64,000 nt of DNA from Desulfitobacterium sp038181555. GTDB taxonomy: Bacteria; Bacillota; Desulfitobacteriia; Desulfitobacteriales; Desulfitobacteriaceae. Positions 25,532 to 34,908 of the stretch are shown here, piece after piece. A model generated the notes under the pieces. The model saw only the letters and a list, made by a program, of their open reading frames with translations. It did no database searches and had not been told where the DNA came from. The stretch covers positions 1 to 64,000 of the forward strand of contig NZ_JBBWUA010000016.1 of assembly GCF_038181555.1 (NCBI RefSeq), given 5' to 3'. The translations under genes were made by a program, and so were the position numbers. Each line of letters begins with the position of its first letter. Within the stretch, counting starts at the first letter, position 1.

Positions 25532-26515
25532 GTGAAGCCGAAAATTTTAATTACCCGTCGAATACCAGAAGATATTCTTGCAATGATTCAAGAAACCTGT
25601 GAGGTAAAATTGTGGCCTGAAGATGATGTTCCTATTTCGAGGGATGTCTTAGAGCGAGAAATTAGTGATATAGAGGGATTGTACTGTTTATTAACCGAGT
25701 CTATTGATGATGCTTTGTTAGCACAAGCTAAGAAACTCAGAATTATTAGCAATATGGCAGTAGGTTACAATAATATTAATGTAGAAGCAGCAACCAAGCG
25801 CAAGATTTTGGTCACGAATACTCCTGGAGTACTTACAGAAACAACGGCTGACTTAACCTTTGCCTTACTTATGATGACGGCTCGCCGTATGGAGGAAGCT
25901 TCTCAATTTCTGCGTCAAGGTCAGTGGAAGACATGGTCGCCGATGCTGCTAGCTGGTCAAGATATTTATGGTGCCACCCTAGGGATTATCGGGATGGGGA
26001 GAATCGGAGAAGCCGTGGCTAGGAGAGCTACGGGGTTTGATATGAAGATTATCTACCATAACCGAACGCGCAAGATAGAATTTGAAGAAAGGCTGGGGGC
26101 TCAATACCGGACATTCAATGAGCTGCTGAAGGAATCAGATTTTGTTTGCGTATTAACGCCCTCTACTCCTGAGACTCAGAACTTAATCGGAAAAAAAGAA
26201 CTGGAGCGCATGAAACCCAGCTCCATCCTGATCAATACCTCCCGAGGGGGTATTGTGAACGAAGATGATCTCTATGAAGCTCTAAGAGATCAAAAAATAT
26301 ATGCAGCCGGGCTTGATGTTTTCAGCGAGGAGCCCTTATCTCCTCAACATCCTTTGCTGACTCTACCGAATTGTGTTGCACTTCCTCATATTGGTAGTGC
26401 GACAGTTAAAACTCGTCGTGAAATGGCTCGTTTAGCCGCTGTTAATTTGGTAACGTTCCTACAAGGAAAAAAACCACCTCATTGTGTAAACCCATCTGTT
26501 CTTGAGAAAGAATAA
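25532..26515 (+). CDS. D-2-hydroxyacid dehydrogenase (glyoxylate/hydroxypyruvate reductase type)
   Basis: The 327-aa NAD(P)-dependent oxidoreductase reduces 2-keto acids such as glyoxylate or hydroxypyruvate. The Rossmann motif is GIIGMGRIG (about residue 152). The substrate and catalytic residues are Asn in AVGYNNI, Arg in INTSRGGIV, Glu in DVFSEEPL and His in LPHIGSAT, all in family order. The start is a GTG preceded by GAGGGA. The acetyltransferase gene follows by 15 nt, so they are probably co-transcribed. The exact substrate cannot be read from sequence. Confidence 0.92.
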   Translation: MKPKILITRRIPEDILAMIQETCEVKLWPEDDVPISRDVLEREISDIEGLYCLLTESIDDALLAQAKKLRIISNMAVGYNNINVEAATKRKILVTNTPGVLTETTADLTFALLMMTARRMEEASQFLRQGQWKTWSPMLLAGQDIYGATLGIIGMGRIGEAVARRATGFDMKIIYHNRTRKIEFEERLGAQYRTFNELLKESDFVCVLTPSTPETQNLIGKKELERMKPSSILINTSRGGIVNEDDLYEALRDQKIYAAGLDVFSEEPLSPQHPLLTLPNCVALPHIGSATVKTRREMARLAAVNLVTFLQGKKPPHCVNPSVLEKE

Positions 26516-26530
26516 AGGAGTTTCATTTTC

Positions 26531-27340
26531 ATGTTAATGTTTTCTGATTTGGCGAGAACCTCTATTGAGGAGCTAACACTTGCTTGGAACCGTTGCTGGC
26601 AAGGTTATTTATATGAAACCAAATACACCGAAGCGCAAATGAAAGCATGGCTCGAGAAATGCCAAATCGATTTATCACAATCCGTTGCCTTGAAAAATTC
26701 AGATCGTATTATTGGATTTTCTCTACTAGCGTCGGAGAATAGACTGGGATGGCTTGCAGGTACCTGTGTCAATCCGGAATTTCGGGGCCAGCGTTTATTT
26801 GAGCCTCTTATCAAAAATCAATTAAATAATGCTGATAGCCTAAATTTAAGGGGGATTCAGCTTGAAGTCTTAAGCCAAAATCATGCTGGCAAGGTTTATG
26901 AAAAGCTTGGTTTTCGTAAGACTCGAGAGCTTTATGTCTACCGATACACTAAGGATACCCCCATTGCTTTAGTACCCCGTAATCAGGGGGGAGGTCTTTT
27001 TCGAGAAGCGATTCTCTCCGATTATTTTCAAGCCAGAAATGAGGCCGGATTTCTCCCTTCCTGGCAGAGACGAGAAGAGTATCTGAAACGCTATCCATCC
27101 TTGCAAGCGTGGCTCAATTCGGAGGGAACAGCCGGTTTGCTCATGACTAAAGAAAGTCTTGCGGTACTAGATGCTTGGACCATGGCTTGGGAACAGGCAG
27201 ATAAGCTAGTTGCGACCATTTTATCTAAGACCCAGGGGGATTTCAGTTTAACAAATCAGCCGAAAGATTATCTAACCGCATACTTAAGCCAGCATGGCAT
27301 TAAGCCTAATGATATACAATATGAAATGAGTTATTCGTGA
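26531..27340 (+). CDS. GNAT-family acetyltransferase
   Basis: The 269-aa protein has an N-terminal GNAT domain (about residues 1-140): the acetyl-CoA loop region GTCVNPEFRGQRLFEPLI, a strand IQLEVLSQNHAGKVYEKLGFRKTRELYVYRY. The C-terminal half (about 150-269) is a second, more divergent domain, perhaps a degenerate GNAT repeat. The substrate is unknown. It starts at an ATG with AAGGAG 11 nt upstream and follows the dehydrogenase gene closely. Confidence 0.85.
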   Translation: MLMFSDLARTSIEELTLAWNRCWQGYLYETKYTEAQMKAWLEKCQIDLSQSVALKNSDRIIGFSLLASENRLGWLAGTCVNPEFRGQRLFEPLIKNQLNNADSLNLRGIQLEVLSQNHAGKVYEKLGFRKTRELYVYRYTKDTPIALVPRNQGGGLFREAILSDYFQARNEAGFLPSWQRREEYLKRYPSLQAWLNSEGTAGLLMTKESLAVLDAWTMAWEQADKLVATILSKTQGDFSLTNQPKDYLTAYLSQHGIKPNDIQYEMSYS

Positions 27341-27573
27341 AAAAGATGTTCATTGCTGGCATTTGTATGGAACAAAAAAGAACGACAAGGCATATGATGA
27401 AAAATAATTCTTAATTATGTGGTGGAGCAAATAATGGTGGCATAAATAGATAGACCACCACATAGAATGAAAAGGTCAGGGTTAAATCGCTGAGCCGACA
27501 AACCAAATTATTCCTATTGCCAAAAAATGATAAAAATGTTATGATTGAGAAATGCAAAGAAGGGGGGAGTTCA

Positions 27574-27675
27574 ATGAGTGATAATGAAAAGCTTTTGATT
27601 GAATCAATACTTGCTTCAGTTGGCTTAGAATCTATTAAGATTTCTAGCACAAAAATCAACTGTAAGCTGAAGTAA
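27574..27675 (+). CDS. Small ORF, 33 aa, well-placed ribosome site
   Basis: ATG 27574 has AGGGGGGAG 5 nt upstream, one of the better sites in this stretch. The product (MSDNEKLLIESILASVGLES, then a basic end IKISSTKINCKLK) is an amphipathic helix plus tail. It is not recognised, and could be the 5' remnant of a longer gene, since no clear gene fills 27341-27873. A terminator follows about 100 nt later. An ORF on the opposite strand (27411-27824) runs through that hairpin and looks spurious. Confidence 0.4.
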   Translation: MSDNEKLLIESILASVGLESIKISSTKINCKLK

Positions 27676-27774
27676 TCCACATCAAAGCCAAATATGATTT
27701 CATAGAAAGGATCTGGTAATTTGTCGGTCACCCAACAAACGATGCCTAACCTAGATATTTTCTGTGCACTAATG

Positions 27775-27811
27775 TAAAAGCGAGTTCCTGAGAGTAGGGA
27801 ACTCGCTTTTA
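27775..27811 (+). terminator. Terminator before the flavoprotein gene
   Basis: The perfect 14-bp stem TAAAAGCGAGTTCC / GGAACTCGCTTTTA spans 27775-27811 with a 9-nt loop; the T run lies inside the 3' arm. Confidence 0.75.
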
Positions 27812-27873
27812 CTATTAATAACAATCATTGTATAATAAGGGCAAAATACAGTTAAATTGTGGGGTGATCATGT

Positions 27874-28458
27874 ATGAAGCCACATATCTTAGGAATAGCT
27901 GGAAGTCCGCGTCGCAATGGTAATACGGATCGACTCTTAAAAGAGGCTTTGGATTCTTTACAGAGTGGGGGATATTCGATTGAGAGAATCAATGTCCGTG
28001 ATCTGCAGTTTTCACCCTGCTTAGGTTGTAATGCATGTTCGAAGACCGGTCAATGTGTGCAAAAAGATGATATTCAGTACCTCCAAGAACGATTTCTCGC
28101 TGCAGATCGAATTATTGTCGCAGCTCCTGTTTTTTTTATGGGAATCAACGCCCAGATGAAAGCGGTGATCGATCGTATGCAGACTTTTTGGGCGCTAAAA
28201 TATGTGCTTAAAAAGCCTGTCATTGCTACATCTGAACGATTACCTCGCCACGGGCTTTTCCTCTCGGCATCCGGAACAGATTTCCCAGATGTTTTTAGCT
28301 GTGCTGAGAAATCAGTGCGAAACCTCTATCATGTTATGGATGTCCATTACTTCGGATCCTGTGCCTATCAGAAAATCGACACAGCTGGTGAGATCGCTCA
28401 TCATCCAACAGCTTTCCGTGAAGTTCGAGAGAAAGCGTTAGAGCTTGCACTGCTGTGA
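27874..28458 (+). CDS. Flavodoxin-fold NAD(P)H reductase, iron-sulfur flavoprotein type
   Basis: The 194-aa protein has a flavodoxin-like fold. GSPRRNGNTDRLL at the N-terminus binds the FMN phosphate, and CLGCNACSKTGQC (about residues 49-61; Cys-x2-Cys-x2-Cys-x5-Cys) is the compact cluster motif of iron-sulfur flavoproteins. PVFFMGINAQMKAVIDR is the usual FMN ring loop. Such proteins pass electrons in anaerobes to oxygen, peroxide or other acceptors. The ATG has GGGGTGA upstream. It is monocistronic. Confidence 0.88.
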   Translation: MKPHILGIAGSPRRNGNTDRLLKEALDSLQSGGYSIERINVRDLQFSPCLGCNACSKTGQCVQKDDIQYLQERFLAADRIIVAAPVFFMGINAQMKAVIDRMQTFWALKYVLKKPVIATSERLPRHGLFLSASGTDFPDVFSCAEKSVRNLYHVMDVHYFGSCAYQKIDTAGEIAHHPTAFREVREKALELALL

Positions 28459-28600
28459 TGATAAGGGCTAGGGTGAGTTTTCTTGCATAATTTATTATGA
28501 ATCTTTTCAAAAATAAATATAATGTGTATGATATACTTACAATAGGTTTATTATCATTCTATCTATCCCGCTAAAATTCACATAGAAAGGATATTTGCGC

Positions 28601-29470
28601 ATGACAAAGCCTAATAACCTTCAGGAGATGAAGATTGCTATCGTTACCGATAGTGCGTGTGATTTAGAACCAGAAATTATTCGTGAGTATGATATTGAAG
28701 TATTACCCTTACATATTATTTATCATGACCGTGAATATCGGGATCGCGTCGATATTTCCCCACAAGAAGTTTACGACTCCCTAGAGCAAGAAGTTCCTAA
28801 AACTTCCTTACCAGCGCCGGCCGAAATTCAAGCTGTTTTCAACCGCTTACGAGAGCAAAATGTGACTCATGTTTTGGCTCTTCATCTTTCCAGTGGTCTC
28901 AGCGGAACGTATCAAGCCGTCTCATTATTTGCTCAGGAATTTAAAGATATGATCATAGAAGTGGTCGATACGAAAACACTTTCCATGGGCTTAGGAATCT
29001 CGGTCATTGAAGCAGCACGGGAGAGGCGTCGTTCCATGGATTTCGAACAAGTGGTAGCGACCGCCAAAAAAACGGTCCAAGGTATTAAGGCTTACTATGT
29101 TCTTTCGACTCTAGAGTATTTGAAAAAAGGCGGTCGGATTGGCTATGTAGCAGGTACCATAGGTGAACTACTTCATCTTAAACCGATCATTTCTATTAAC
29201 GAAGAAGGTAAGTATTTTACATTCTCCAAGGTACGGGGAAGAGAGCAATCCTTAAGAAAATTGAAGGATGTTATGCTAGACCATTTAAAGGAGAGTATGG
29301 CTAGTATCGCAATCGTTCATGGTGGCTCAGAGGCTGAAGCTCGTGATTTGGAAAAAATAGCACGTGAGCACCCCAATACTAAGGAACTCTTTTTTGGTCA
29401 AATCAGTCCTGCCTTAGGGGTCCATACTGGACCTGGGTTAGTAGGGCTTATCGTTTATCCAAATTCTTAA
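28601..29470 (+). CDS. DegV family fatty-acid-binding protein
   Basis: This 289-aa cytoplasmic protein has DegV family motifs: IVTDSACDLEPEI at the start, HLSSGLSGTYQAV, DTKTLSMGLG, LSTLEYLKKGGRIG, and HTGPGLVGLIV at the end. DegV/FakB proteins bind one fatty acid and, with a FakA kinase, feed phosphorylated acyl chains to phospholipid synthesis. No kinase gene is near. ATG 28601 is chosen over the TTG at 28595 from the AAAGG spacing. A second, distinct DegV gene lies at 40403. Confidence 0.92.
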   Translation: MTKPNNLQEMKIAIVTDSACDLEPEIIREYDIEVLPLHIIYHDREYRDRVDISPQEVYDSLEQEVPKTSLPAPAEIQAVFNRLREQNVTHVLALHLSSGLSGTYQAVSLFAQEFKDMIIEVVDTKTLSMGLGISVIEAARERRRSMDFEQVVATAKKTVQGIKAYYVLSTLEYLKKGGRIGYVAGTIGELLHLKPIISINEEGKYFTFSKVRGREQSLRKLKDVMLDHLKESMASIAIVHGGSEAEARDLEKIAREHPNTKELFFGQISPALGVHTGPGLVGLIVYPNS

Positions 29471-29522
29471 AATGATACTCTAAGAAGAAGACGCTCTAAG
29501 AACAAGGCACACCAAGAACAAA

Positions 29523-29553
29523 AAGCTTGCAGATCACTCTGTAAGCTTCTTTT
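29523..29553 (+). terminator. Terminator after degV
   Basis: AAGCTTGCAGA pairs with TCTGTAAGCTT (one G-U) around a 4-nt loop, followed by CTTTT. Confidence 0.75.
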
Positions 29554-29655
29554 AACTATTACCGTCATGAATGCTATTGATACTATCACGACTATTTTAT
29601 TATTGAAGGTCATAATTTATATTGAAGTGATAATACAAGCAAAGGAGTATTGTTG

Positions 29656-31383
29656 ATGTTTCAAGAACGATATCAATTTTGGTTAAATGACTCATATTTT
29701 GATGAAGAGACGCGTTCAGAAGTTGCGAGCTTAAATGATCCTAAAGAGATCGAGGATCGTTTCTATGCCGATTTAGAATTTGGTACTGGGGGACTCCGTG
29801 GTATTCTTGGCGCAGGTACTAATCGTATGAATATCTATGTGATTCGCAAAGCTACTCAAGGCTTAGCAGACTTAATTAGTGAAGGAGGAGAAGAAAGAAA
29901 GGCCCGCGGGGTGGTCATTGCTTATGATTCTCGGCGTCTATCTTATCACTTTGCGCGAGAAGCAGCATTGATTCTTGCTCGTAACGGGATAAAGGCCTAT
30001 CTATTTAAGAATCTTCGTCCAACTCCGGAGCTATCTTTTGCTGTTCGACACTTACTTGCTCAAGCGGGAATTGTCATTACTGCCAGTCACAACCCCAAAG
30101 AGTATAACGGATATAAAGTCTATTGGGAGGATGGAGGGCAAATCCCTCCAGACCGTGCCAATCAAATTCTTGATCGTATTAACGCTCATCAACAGTGGAA
30201 TGATATTCACCCTCTTCCGGAAAAGGACGCCAGGGAAAAGGGGCTGCTTATCGACTTAGGGGAGGAGCTGGATTATGCATATCTAAAGAAGGTTAAAGAA
30301 TTGGCATTATACCCAGACCTTGCCCAAGAAAAAGGGAAGAACCTTTCCTTAGTGTATACCCCCTTACATGGGGCGGGCAATATGTTGGTGAGGCGTGTCT
30401 TAACCGAAATGGGCTACTCAGTATTCACTGTTCCCGAGCAGGAAAAGCCTGACTCAGAATTCCCTACGGTTCCTTATCCTAATCCGGAAATCCCCTCTAC
30501 CTTTGATCTAGCTCGAAAATATGGAAAAGCTCAGAATGCCCAAATCCTGATAGCCACCGATCCAGATGCGGACCGTCTCGGCATGGCCATTCGCACTCCT
30601 TCTGGAGAATATCAGCAACTCACCGGAAATCAAGTGGGCACCCTGTTAGCCTATTATTTCATAACCCAAAAGAGGAGCTTGGGGATTCTACCGGATGATG
30701 CGGTGATTATCAAAACAATTGCTTCCACAGATCTTGCTGATCTAATGGTAATGGACTTAGGGGTTCAAATCGAAAATGTTCTCACAGGATTTAAGTTTAT
30801 TGCTGAGAAAGAGCAGGAAATGGAGAATCTAGGAACTGGGAATTTCCAGTTTGGATTTGAGGAGAGTTATGGGTATCTTGCGGGGCATTTCGTCCGTGAT
30901 AAGGATGCCGTTATCGCATCCTTACTACTCTGTGAAGCCGCTCTCTATTATCAAGAAAGAGAAGGTCGTTCCTTGCTTGAGGTCCTTGAAGACATATACC
31001 AACGCTATGGCTATTTTGTCGATGATCAAATCTCCATGACCTTGCAAGGTAAGGAGGGCAAAGAGAAAATGCAGCGGATGATGACTACTCTTCGGGAGAC
31101 CACGGTGGAATCTTTCGGGGGGATACTTATCGAACGCATCGATGACTATGAACTGAGGAAAGGAAAAAGAATCATTGCGCCACAAGAGAATTATTCGCTT
31201 TTACTGCCTCAGTCTAATGTCATACGCTATTCTTTACAGGGAGGCGGCTTCGTCATGGCCCGACCCTCAGGTACAGAGCCCAAGATAAAATTCTATTTCA
31301 ATATCAGAGATGTTAATCCTCAAGAACTGCAAAACACCCTTGAGCGAGTAAAATCTGATTTGCTAAAGCTGGTTGCTGATTAA
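29656..31383 (+). CDS. Phosphoglucomutase / phosphomannomutase
   Basis: This 575-aa alpha-D-phosphohexomutase interconverts glucose-1-phosphate and glucose-6-phosphate (or the mannose forms). The catalytic phosphoserine is Ser144 in TASHNPKEYNGYK. The metal loop is DPDADRLGMA, the sugar loop FGFEESYGYLAG and the phosphate loop RPSGTEPKIKFY. The length fits the PgcA-type enzymes of Firmicutes. ATG 29656 is preferred to the two in-frame TTG codons because AGGAG lies 8 nt upstream. It is monocistronic. Confidence 0.95.
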   Translation: MFQERYQFWLNDSYFDEETRSEVASLNDPKEIEDRFYADLEFGTGGLRGILGAGTNRMNIYVIRKATQGLADLISEGGEERKARGVVIAYDSRRLSYHFAREAALILARNGIKAYLFKNLRPTPELSFAVRHLLAQAGIVITASHNPKEYNGYKVYWEDGGQIPPDRANQILDRINAHQQWNDIHPLPEKDAREKGLLIDLGEELDYAYLKKVKELALYPDLAQEKGKNLSLVYTPLHGAGNMLVRRVLTEMGYSVFTVPEQEKPDSEFPTVPYPNPEIPSTFDLARKYGKAQNAQILIATDPDADRLGMAIRTPSGEYQQLTGNQVGTLLAYYFITQKRSLGILPDDAVIIKTIASTDLADLMVMDLGVQIENVLTGFKFIAEKEQEMENLGTGNFQFGFEESYGYLAGHFVRDKDAVIASLLLCEAALYYQEREGRSLLEVLEDIYQRYGYFVDDQISMTLQGKEGKEKMQRMMTTLRETTVESFGGILIERIDDYELRKGKRIIAPQENYSLLLPQSNVIRYSLQGGGFVMARPSGTEPKIKFYFNIRDVNPQELQNTLERVKSDLLKLVAD

Positions 31384-31406
31384 GTGAATAGCAACTCTCC
31401 ATCCAC

Positions 31407-31433
31407 CCCCTAAGTCAAGCTTAGGGGTTTTTT
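31407..31433 (+). terminator. Terminator after phosphoglucomutase gene
   Basis: CCCCTAAG pairs with CTTAGGGG around a 5-nt loop, then TTTTTT. Confidence 0.9.
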
Positions 31434-31457
31434 AATAAAAATAATGTCTGATCTTTA

Positions 31458-31486
31458 TTGACCTTTAATTGAGTTGTGCTTATAAT
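31458..31486 (+). promoter_or_regulatory. Sigma-A promoter of clpB
   Basis: TTGACC at 31458-31463 and a perfect TATAAT at 31481-31486 are 17 nt apart. No CIRCE inverted repeat or CtsR direct repeat overlaps it, so heat-shock control, if any, is by other means. Confidence 0.7.
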
Positions 31487-31558
31487 ATATTTAGAGAGAC
31501 TTATTGAATATAGAGTTTTATGGAATATTAAGTTATTGATAAAGGAGTGATCAACACC

Positions 31559-34156
31559 ATGTCTTTTGATACCAATCGCTTTACGCAAAAATCCCAAGAA
31601 GCCATCATACAAGCTCAAACTATGGCAGAACGGAATGGCAACAGCCAAGTAGAGCCTGAGCATTTACTTTTGGCTTTACTTGAACAAGGAGAGGGAGTAG
31701 TCCCTCAAGTCTTAACAAAACTAGATATCCCTGTGGGAGCATTGGCTCAAAAAGTACGTCAAGATATACAACGCTTACCCCGGATGACGGGGACATCCGT
31801 CCAACTAACTTCTTCACCGCGCCTGCGAACTGTTCTGGTCTCCGCTCACGATGAAATGGACACGTTTAAAGATGAATATGTAAGCACAGAGCATCTTCTT
31901 CTAGCTATTCTTGAGAAAGGGGAAGGGGGAGCAGAAAAGCTCTTAAAGCAAGAAGGGCTCACTCGTGAAAAACTCCTGCAAGCTCTGCGGGAAGTTCGAG
32001 GAACCCAGCGGGTTACCAGTCAGACCCCTGAAGGAACCTTTCAGGCCCTCGAGCAATATGGACGTAATCTTGTGGAGCAAGCTCGTCGGGGGAAGCTAGA
32101 TCCGGTGATTGGCCGTGACGAGGAAATCCGCCGGGTAATTCAAATCCTCTCCCGACGAACCAAAAACAACCCTGTTCTTATCGGTGAACCTGGGGTTGGC
32201 AAAACTGCGATTGTGGAAGGTTTGTCCCAACGCATTGTCAGAGGTGACGTTCCCGAATCCGTTAAGGATAAGAAGGTAATCGCCTTGGATATGGGATTGC
32301 TCATCGCCGGAGCCAAATATAGGGGTGAGTTTGAAGAACGTCTTAAAGCAGTACTTAAGGAAGTCCAAGAGCGCGAAGATATTATCCTCTTCATCGATGA
32401 ACTTCACACGGTCGTCGGGGCAGGAGCGGCAGAAGGAGCAATGGATGCTAGTAACATGCTCAAGCCCATGTTAGCTCGGGGTGAGCTGCACATGGTCGGT
32501 GCCACCACCTTAGAAGAATATCGCAAGTATATTGAAAAGGATGCGGCATTAGAACGACGCTTCCAACCCGTTATGGTAGGTGCCCCCACTGTCGAAGATA
32601 CTATCTCCATATTGCGCGGTCTCAAAGAGCGCTATGAAACTCACCACGGGGTAAGGATTACTGATGGTGCTATCATTGCGGCGGCTGTACTTTCCGATCG
32701 GTATATCAGTGACCGTTTTTTGCCTGATAAGGCTATTGACCTTGTGGATGAAGCTGCGGCTCGGTTGCGCATGGAAATCACCAGTGACCCCTATGAATTA
32801 GATCAAATCAAGCGCCGTATGCTTCAATTAGAAATTGAACGGGAGGCATTAAAGAAAGAAAAGGACGAAGGGAGTAAAGAGCGCCTTGCCAAGATAGATG
32901 AAGATTTAGCAAATCTCAAAGAAGATCGGGGGGCTCTAGACGCCCAACTTCAGGGGGAAAGGGAAGTTCTCACAAAGATCAATAAATTAAAAGAAGAAAT
33001 TGATCAAACACGCACAAAGATGGAGCAAGCTCAACAAACTTATGATTATAACAAAGCTGCTGAACTTCAATACGGTATATTACCTAAATTAGAGAAGGAT
33101 TTGAATGCCTCAGAGGAGCAGCTACGAACACGCAAAAATTCTTTATTAAAGCAAGAGGTTGGCGAAGAGGATATCGCAGAGGTAGTAGCCAAGTGGACAC
33201 AGGTTCCGGTAGCGAAGCTCCTCGAAAGTGAATTAGCTAAGCTAGTTCATATGGAAGAGCGGATACATGAACGTGTCATCGGGCAGGAGGAAGCCGTCAA
33301 AGCGGTGTCTGACGCTGTACGTCGAGCTCGTGCCGGACTACAAGACCCCAATCGTCCTTTAGGCTCCTTCTTATTCTTGGGGCCAACAGGGGTAGGGAAG
33401 ACCGAGTTAGCCAAGGCTCTCGCTGAGTTTCTCTTTGACGATGATCAAGGAATTGTCCGAATTGATATGTCGGAATACATGGAGAAACATACGGTGGCGC
33501 GCTTGATTGGAGCTCCTCCCGGCTATGTAGGCTATGAGGAAGGAGGTCAGTTAACCGAAGCAGTGAGACGGAAACCCTACAGTGTAGTGCTATTTGATGA
33601 AGTAGAAAAGGCTCACAGTGATGTGTTTAATGTGCTTCTCCAGCTTCTCGATGATGGCCGCTTAACCGATGGACAGGGACGCGTTGTCAACTTCAAAAAT
33701 ACCGTGGTCATTTTGACGAGTAATATCGCCAGTCCGTTGATCCAAGAAATGACGGCTTCAGGCGCTTCCCAAGAAGTGTTACGTTCCAAAGTTACAGAGG
33801 AATTGAAGAACTATTTCCGCCCGGAATTCTTAAACAGACTAGATGAGATGATCGTATTTCATCCTCTTGGCCAGGAACATATTCGTTCTATCGTTGAAAT
33901 TCAGCTGGATCTGCTTCGTAAGTATCTGGCACCGCGAAAAATCACTCTGGATCTTACCGATGCTGCTCAGGACATCATTGCTCAACAGGGCTATGATCCG
34001 ATCTATGGGGCTAGACCACTCAAACGTGTCATTCAGCAACATTTGCAAAATCCTCTGGCTATGCAAATCCTTCAGGGAACAATTCACGAAGGTGCTCACG
34101 TCATGGTCGATGTTAACTCCCGTGGAGAATTCGACTTTAACACTCTTAGCAATTAA
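31559..34156 (+). CDS. clpB: ClpB protein disaggregase
   Basis: The 865-aa ClpB is a hexameric AAA+ machine that pulls proteins out of aggregates with DnaK. The layout is an N-terminal Clp domain (about 1-150), first AAA+ domain with Walker A GEPGVGKTA (209-217), a long coiled-coil middle domain (about 410-525), and second AAA+ domain with Walker A GPTGVGKTE (from 608) and a substrate-pore loop GYVGYEEGG. The middle domain separates it from ClpA/ClpC. ATG 31559 is used; AAGGAG lies 11 nt upstream. It is monocistronic, with a clear promoter and terminator. Confidence 0.97.
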   Translation: MSFDTNRFTQKSQEAIIQAQTMAERNGNSQVEPEHLLLALLEQGEGVVPQVLTKLDIPVGALAQKVRQDIQRLPRMTGTSVQLTSSPRLRTVLVSAHDEMDTFKDEYVSTEHLLLAILEKGEGGAEKLLKQEGLTREKLLQALREVRGTQRVTSQTPEGTFQALEQYGRNLVEQARRGKLDPVIGRDEEIRRVIQILSRRTKNNPVLIGEPGVGKTAIVEGLSQRIVRGDVPESVKDKKVIALDMGLLIAGAKYRGEFEERLKAVLKEVQEREDIILFIDELHTVVGAGAAEGAMDASNMLKPMLARGELHMVGATTLEEYRKYIEKDAALERRFQPVMVGAPTVEDTISILRGLKERYETHHGVRITDGAIIAAAVLSDRYISDRFLPDKAIDLVDEAAARLRMEITSDPYELDQIKRRMLQLEIEREALKKEKDEGSKERLAKIDEDLANLKEDRGALDAQLQGEREVLTKINKLKEEIDQTRTKMEQAQQTYDYNKAAELQYGILPKLEKDLNASEEQLRTRKNSLLKQEVGEEDIAEVVAKWTQVPVAKLLESELAKLVHMEERIHERVIGQEEAVKAVSDAVRRARAGLQDPNRPLGSFLFLGPTGVGKTELAKALAEFLFDDDQGIVRIDMSEYMEKHTVARLIGAPPGYVGYEEGGQLTEAVRRKPYSVVLFDEVEKAHSDVFNVLLQLLDDGRLTDGQGRVVNFKNTVVILTSNIASPLIQEMTASGASQEVLRSKVTEELKNYFRPEFLNRLDEMIVFHPLGQEHIRSIVEIQLDLLRKYLAPRKITLDLTDAAQDIIAQQGYDPIYGARPLKRVIQQHLQNPLAMQILQGTIHEGAHVMVDVNSRGEFDFNTLSN

Positions 34157-34177
34157 TAGAACCTAGTAAGGCAATTC

Positions 34178-34216
34178 GACCTCCTCTTAGGAAATTACAA
34201 TCCCTAAGAGGAGGTC
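34178..34216 (+). terminator. Terminator after clpB
   Basis: The perfect 14-bp stem GACCTCCTCTTAGG / CCTAAGAGGAGGTC is followed by a mixed T-rich tail. Confidence 0.75.
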
Positions 34217-34353
34217 ATTCTGTTTCGTGCATCCATGTATGACTTGCTGAACATCACTTGCATCCTTATGGATAAAACTATAAACTATAGATAGTTAGGC
34301 AAGAGGCTCTTTTTAATGTATAAAAAGCTTAAATGTTAATAGCAAGGGGATGT

Positions 34354-34539
34354 ATGTTTCGCATGAAAAATTCTAAAACAGACCTCATGATATTTGCCGC
34401 GGTTATGATTTTTATTTTTTTCTCCGGTAATTTAGACCCTAATACTAGGTTAATCATTACAGGCTTATTCATTGCCGTGATCGTGATACAACGATTAATA
34501 TTTCCCCCCAAAGGCAAGAAAGAAGCTCAGAAAAAATGA
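34354..34539 (+). CDS. Small two-helix membrane protein
   Basis: The product of about 61 aa has two hydrophobic segments (LMIFAAVMIFIFFSG and LIITGLFIAVIVIQRLIF) and a basic C-terminus, so it should be a hairpin in the membrane. I do not recognise a family. The start is uncertain: ATG 34354 follows AAGGGG by 4 nt, ATG 34363 and ATG 34333 are alternatives. It overlaps the next gene by 4 bp (ATGA), so the two are coupled. Confidence 0.65.
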   Translation: MFRMKNSKTDLMIFAAVMIFIFFSGNLDPNTRLIITGLFIAVIVIQRLIFPPKGKKEAQKK

Positions 34540-34778
34540 AGAAGTGGTTGTTTTTGACCAATGTTACCACGGAAATCGAAGCGGATATTGTCATTGCTCT
34601 TCTTGAACAAGCAGAAATCCCTGCCCAGAAAGCCTTCCCAGGGAGTGGCAATTTAAAAGCTACCTATGGCTTAATCAATGGGGTCGAGATTTATGTCCCC
34701 GAGGATTGGATGGAGCAAGCCAAGGAGATACTTGAGGCTGATAAGCAAAGCACGGTGGGTGGCTGTCCGGAAGAATAG
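34536..34778 (+). CDS. DUF2007 domain protein
   Basis: The 80-aa protein is a stand-alone DUF2007 domain (LFLTNVTTEIEADIVIALLEQ, then GVEIYVPEDWMEQAKEIL), a ferredoxin-like fold annotated as a putative signal-transducing protein. The function is unknown. The start ATG overlaps the stop of the upstream membrane-protein gene, and no separate ribosome site is seen, so translation depends on coupling. Confidence 0.8.
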   Translation: MKKWLFLTNVTTEIEADIVIALLEQAEIPAQKAFPGSGNLKATYGLINGVEIYVPEDWMEQAKEILEADKQSTVGGCPEE

Positions 34779-34870
34779 TGACCTATAAGAGGTGTTTAAG
34801 CTACTGGACCCAGAGAAGAGCTTTTTAATGATCAGCCGTGCAGCTACATGATAGACTGATACGTTTATGT

Positions 34871-34907
34871 AAAGAATCCCCTGAAAATAATCAGGGGATT
34901 CTTTTTT
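34871..34907. terminator. Bidirectional terminator
   Basis: The perfect 14-bp stem AAAGAATCCCCTGA / TCAGGGGATTCTTT has a 6-nt loop, with T residues beyond on the plus strand and A residues before it. It serves both the DUF2007 gene and the convergent sigma factor gene. Confidence 0.85.
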
Positions 34908-34908
34908 A

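Noticed and set aside
27411..27824. Minus-strand ORF of 137 codons
   Set aside because: It runs through the terminator hairpin at 27775-27811, has no ribosome site, and has a hydrophobic, biased composition typical of a shadow frame; the plus-strand micro-ORF is better supported.
31487..31558. CIRCE or CtsR operator before clpB
   Set aside because: Neither TTAGCACTC-type inverted repeats nor GGTCAAA direct repeats are present.
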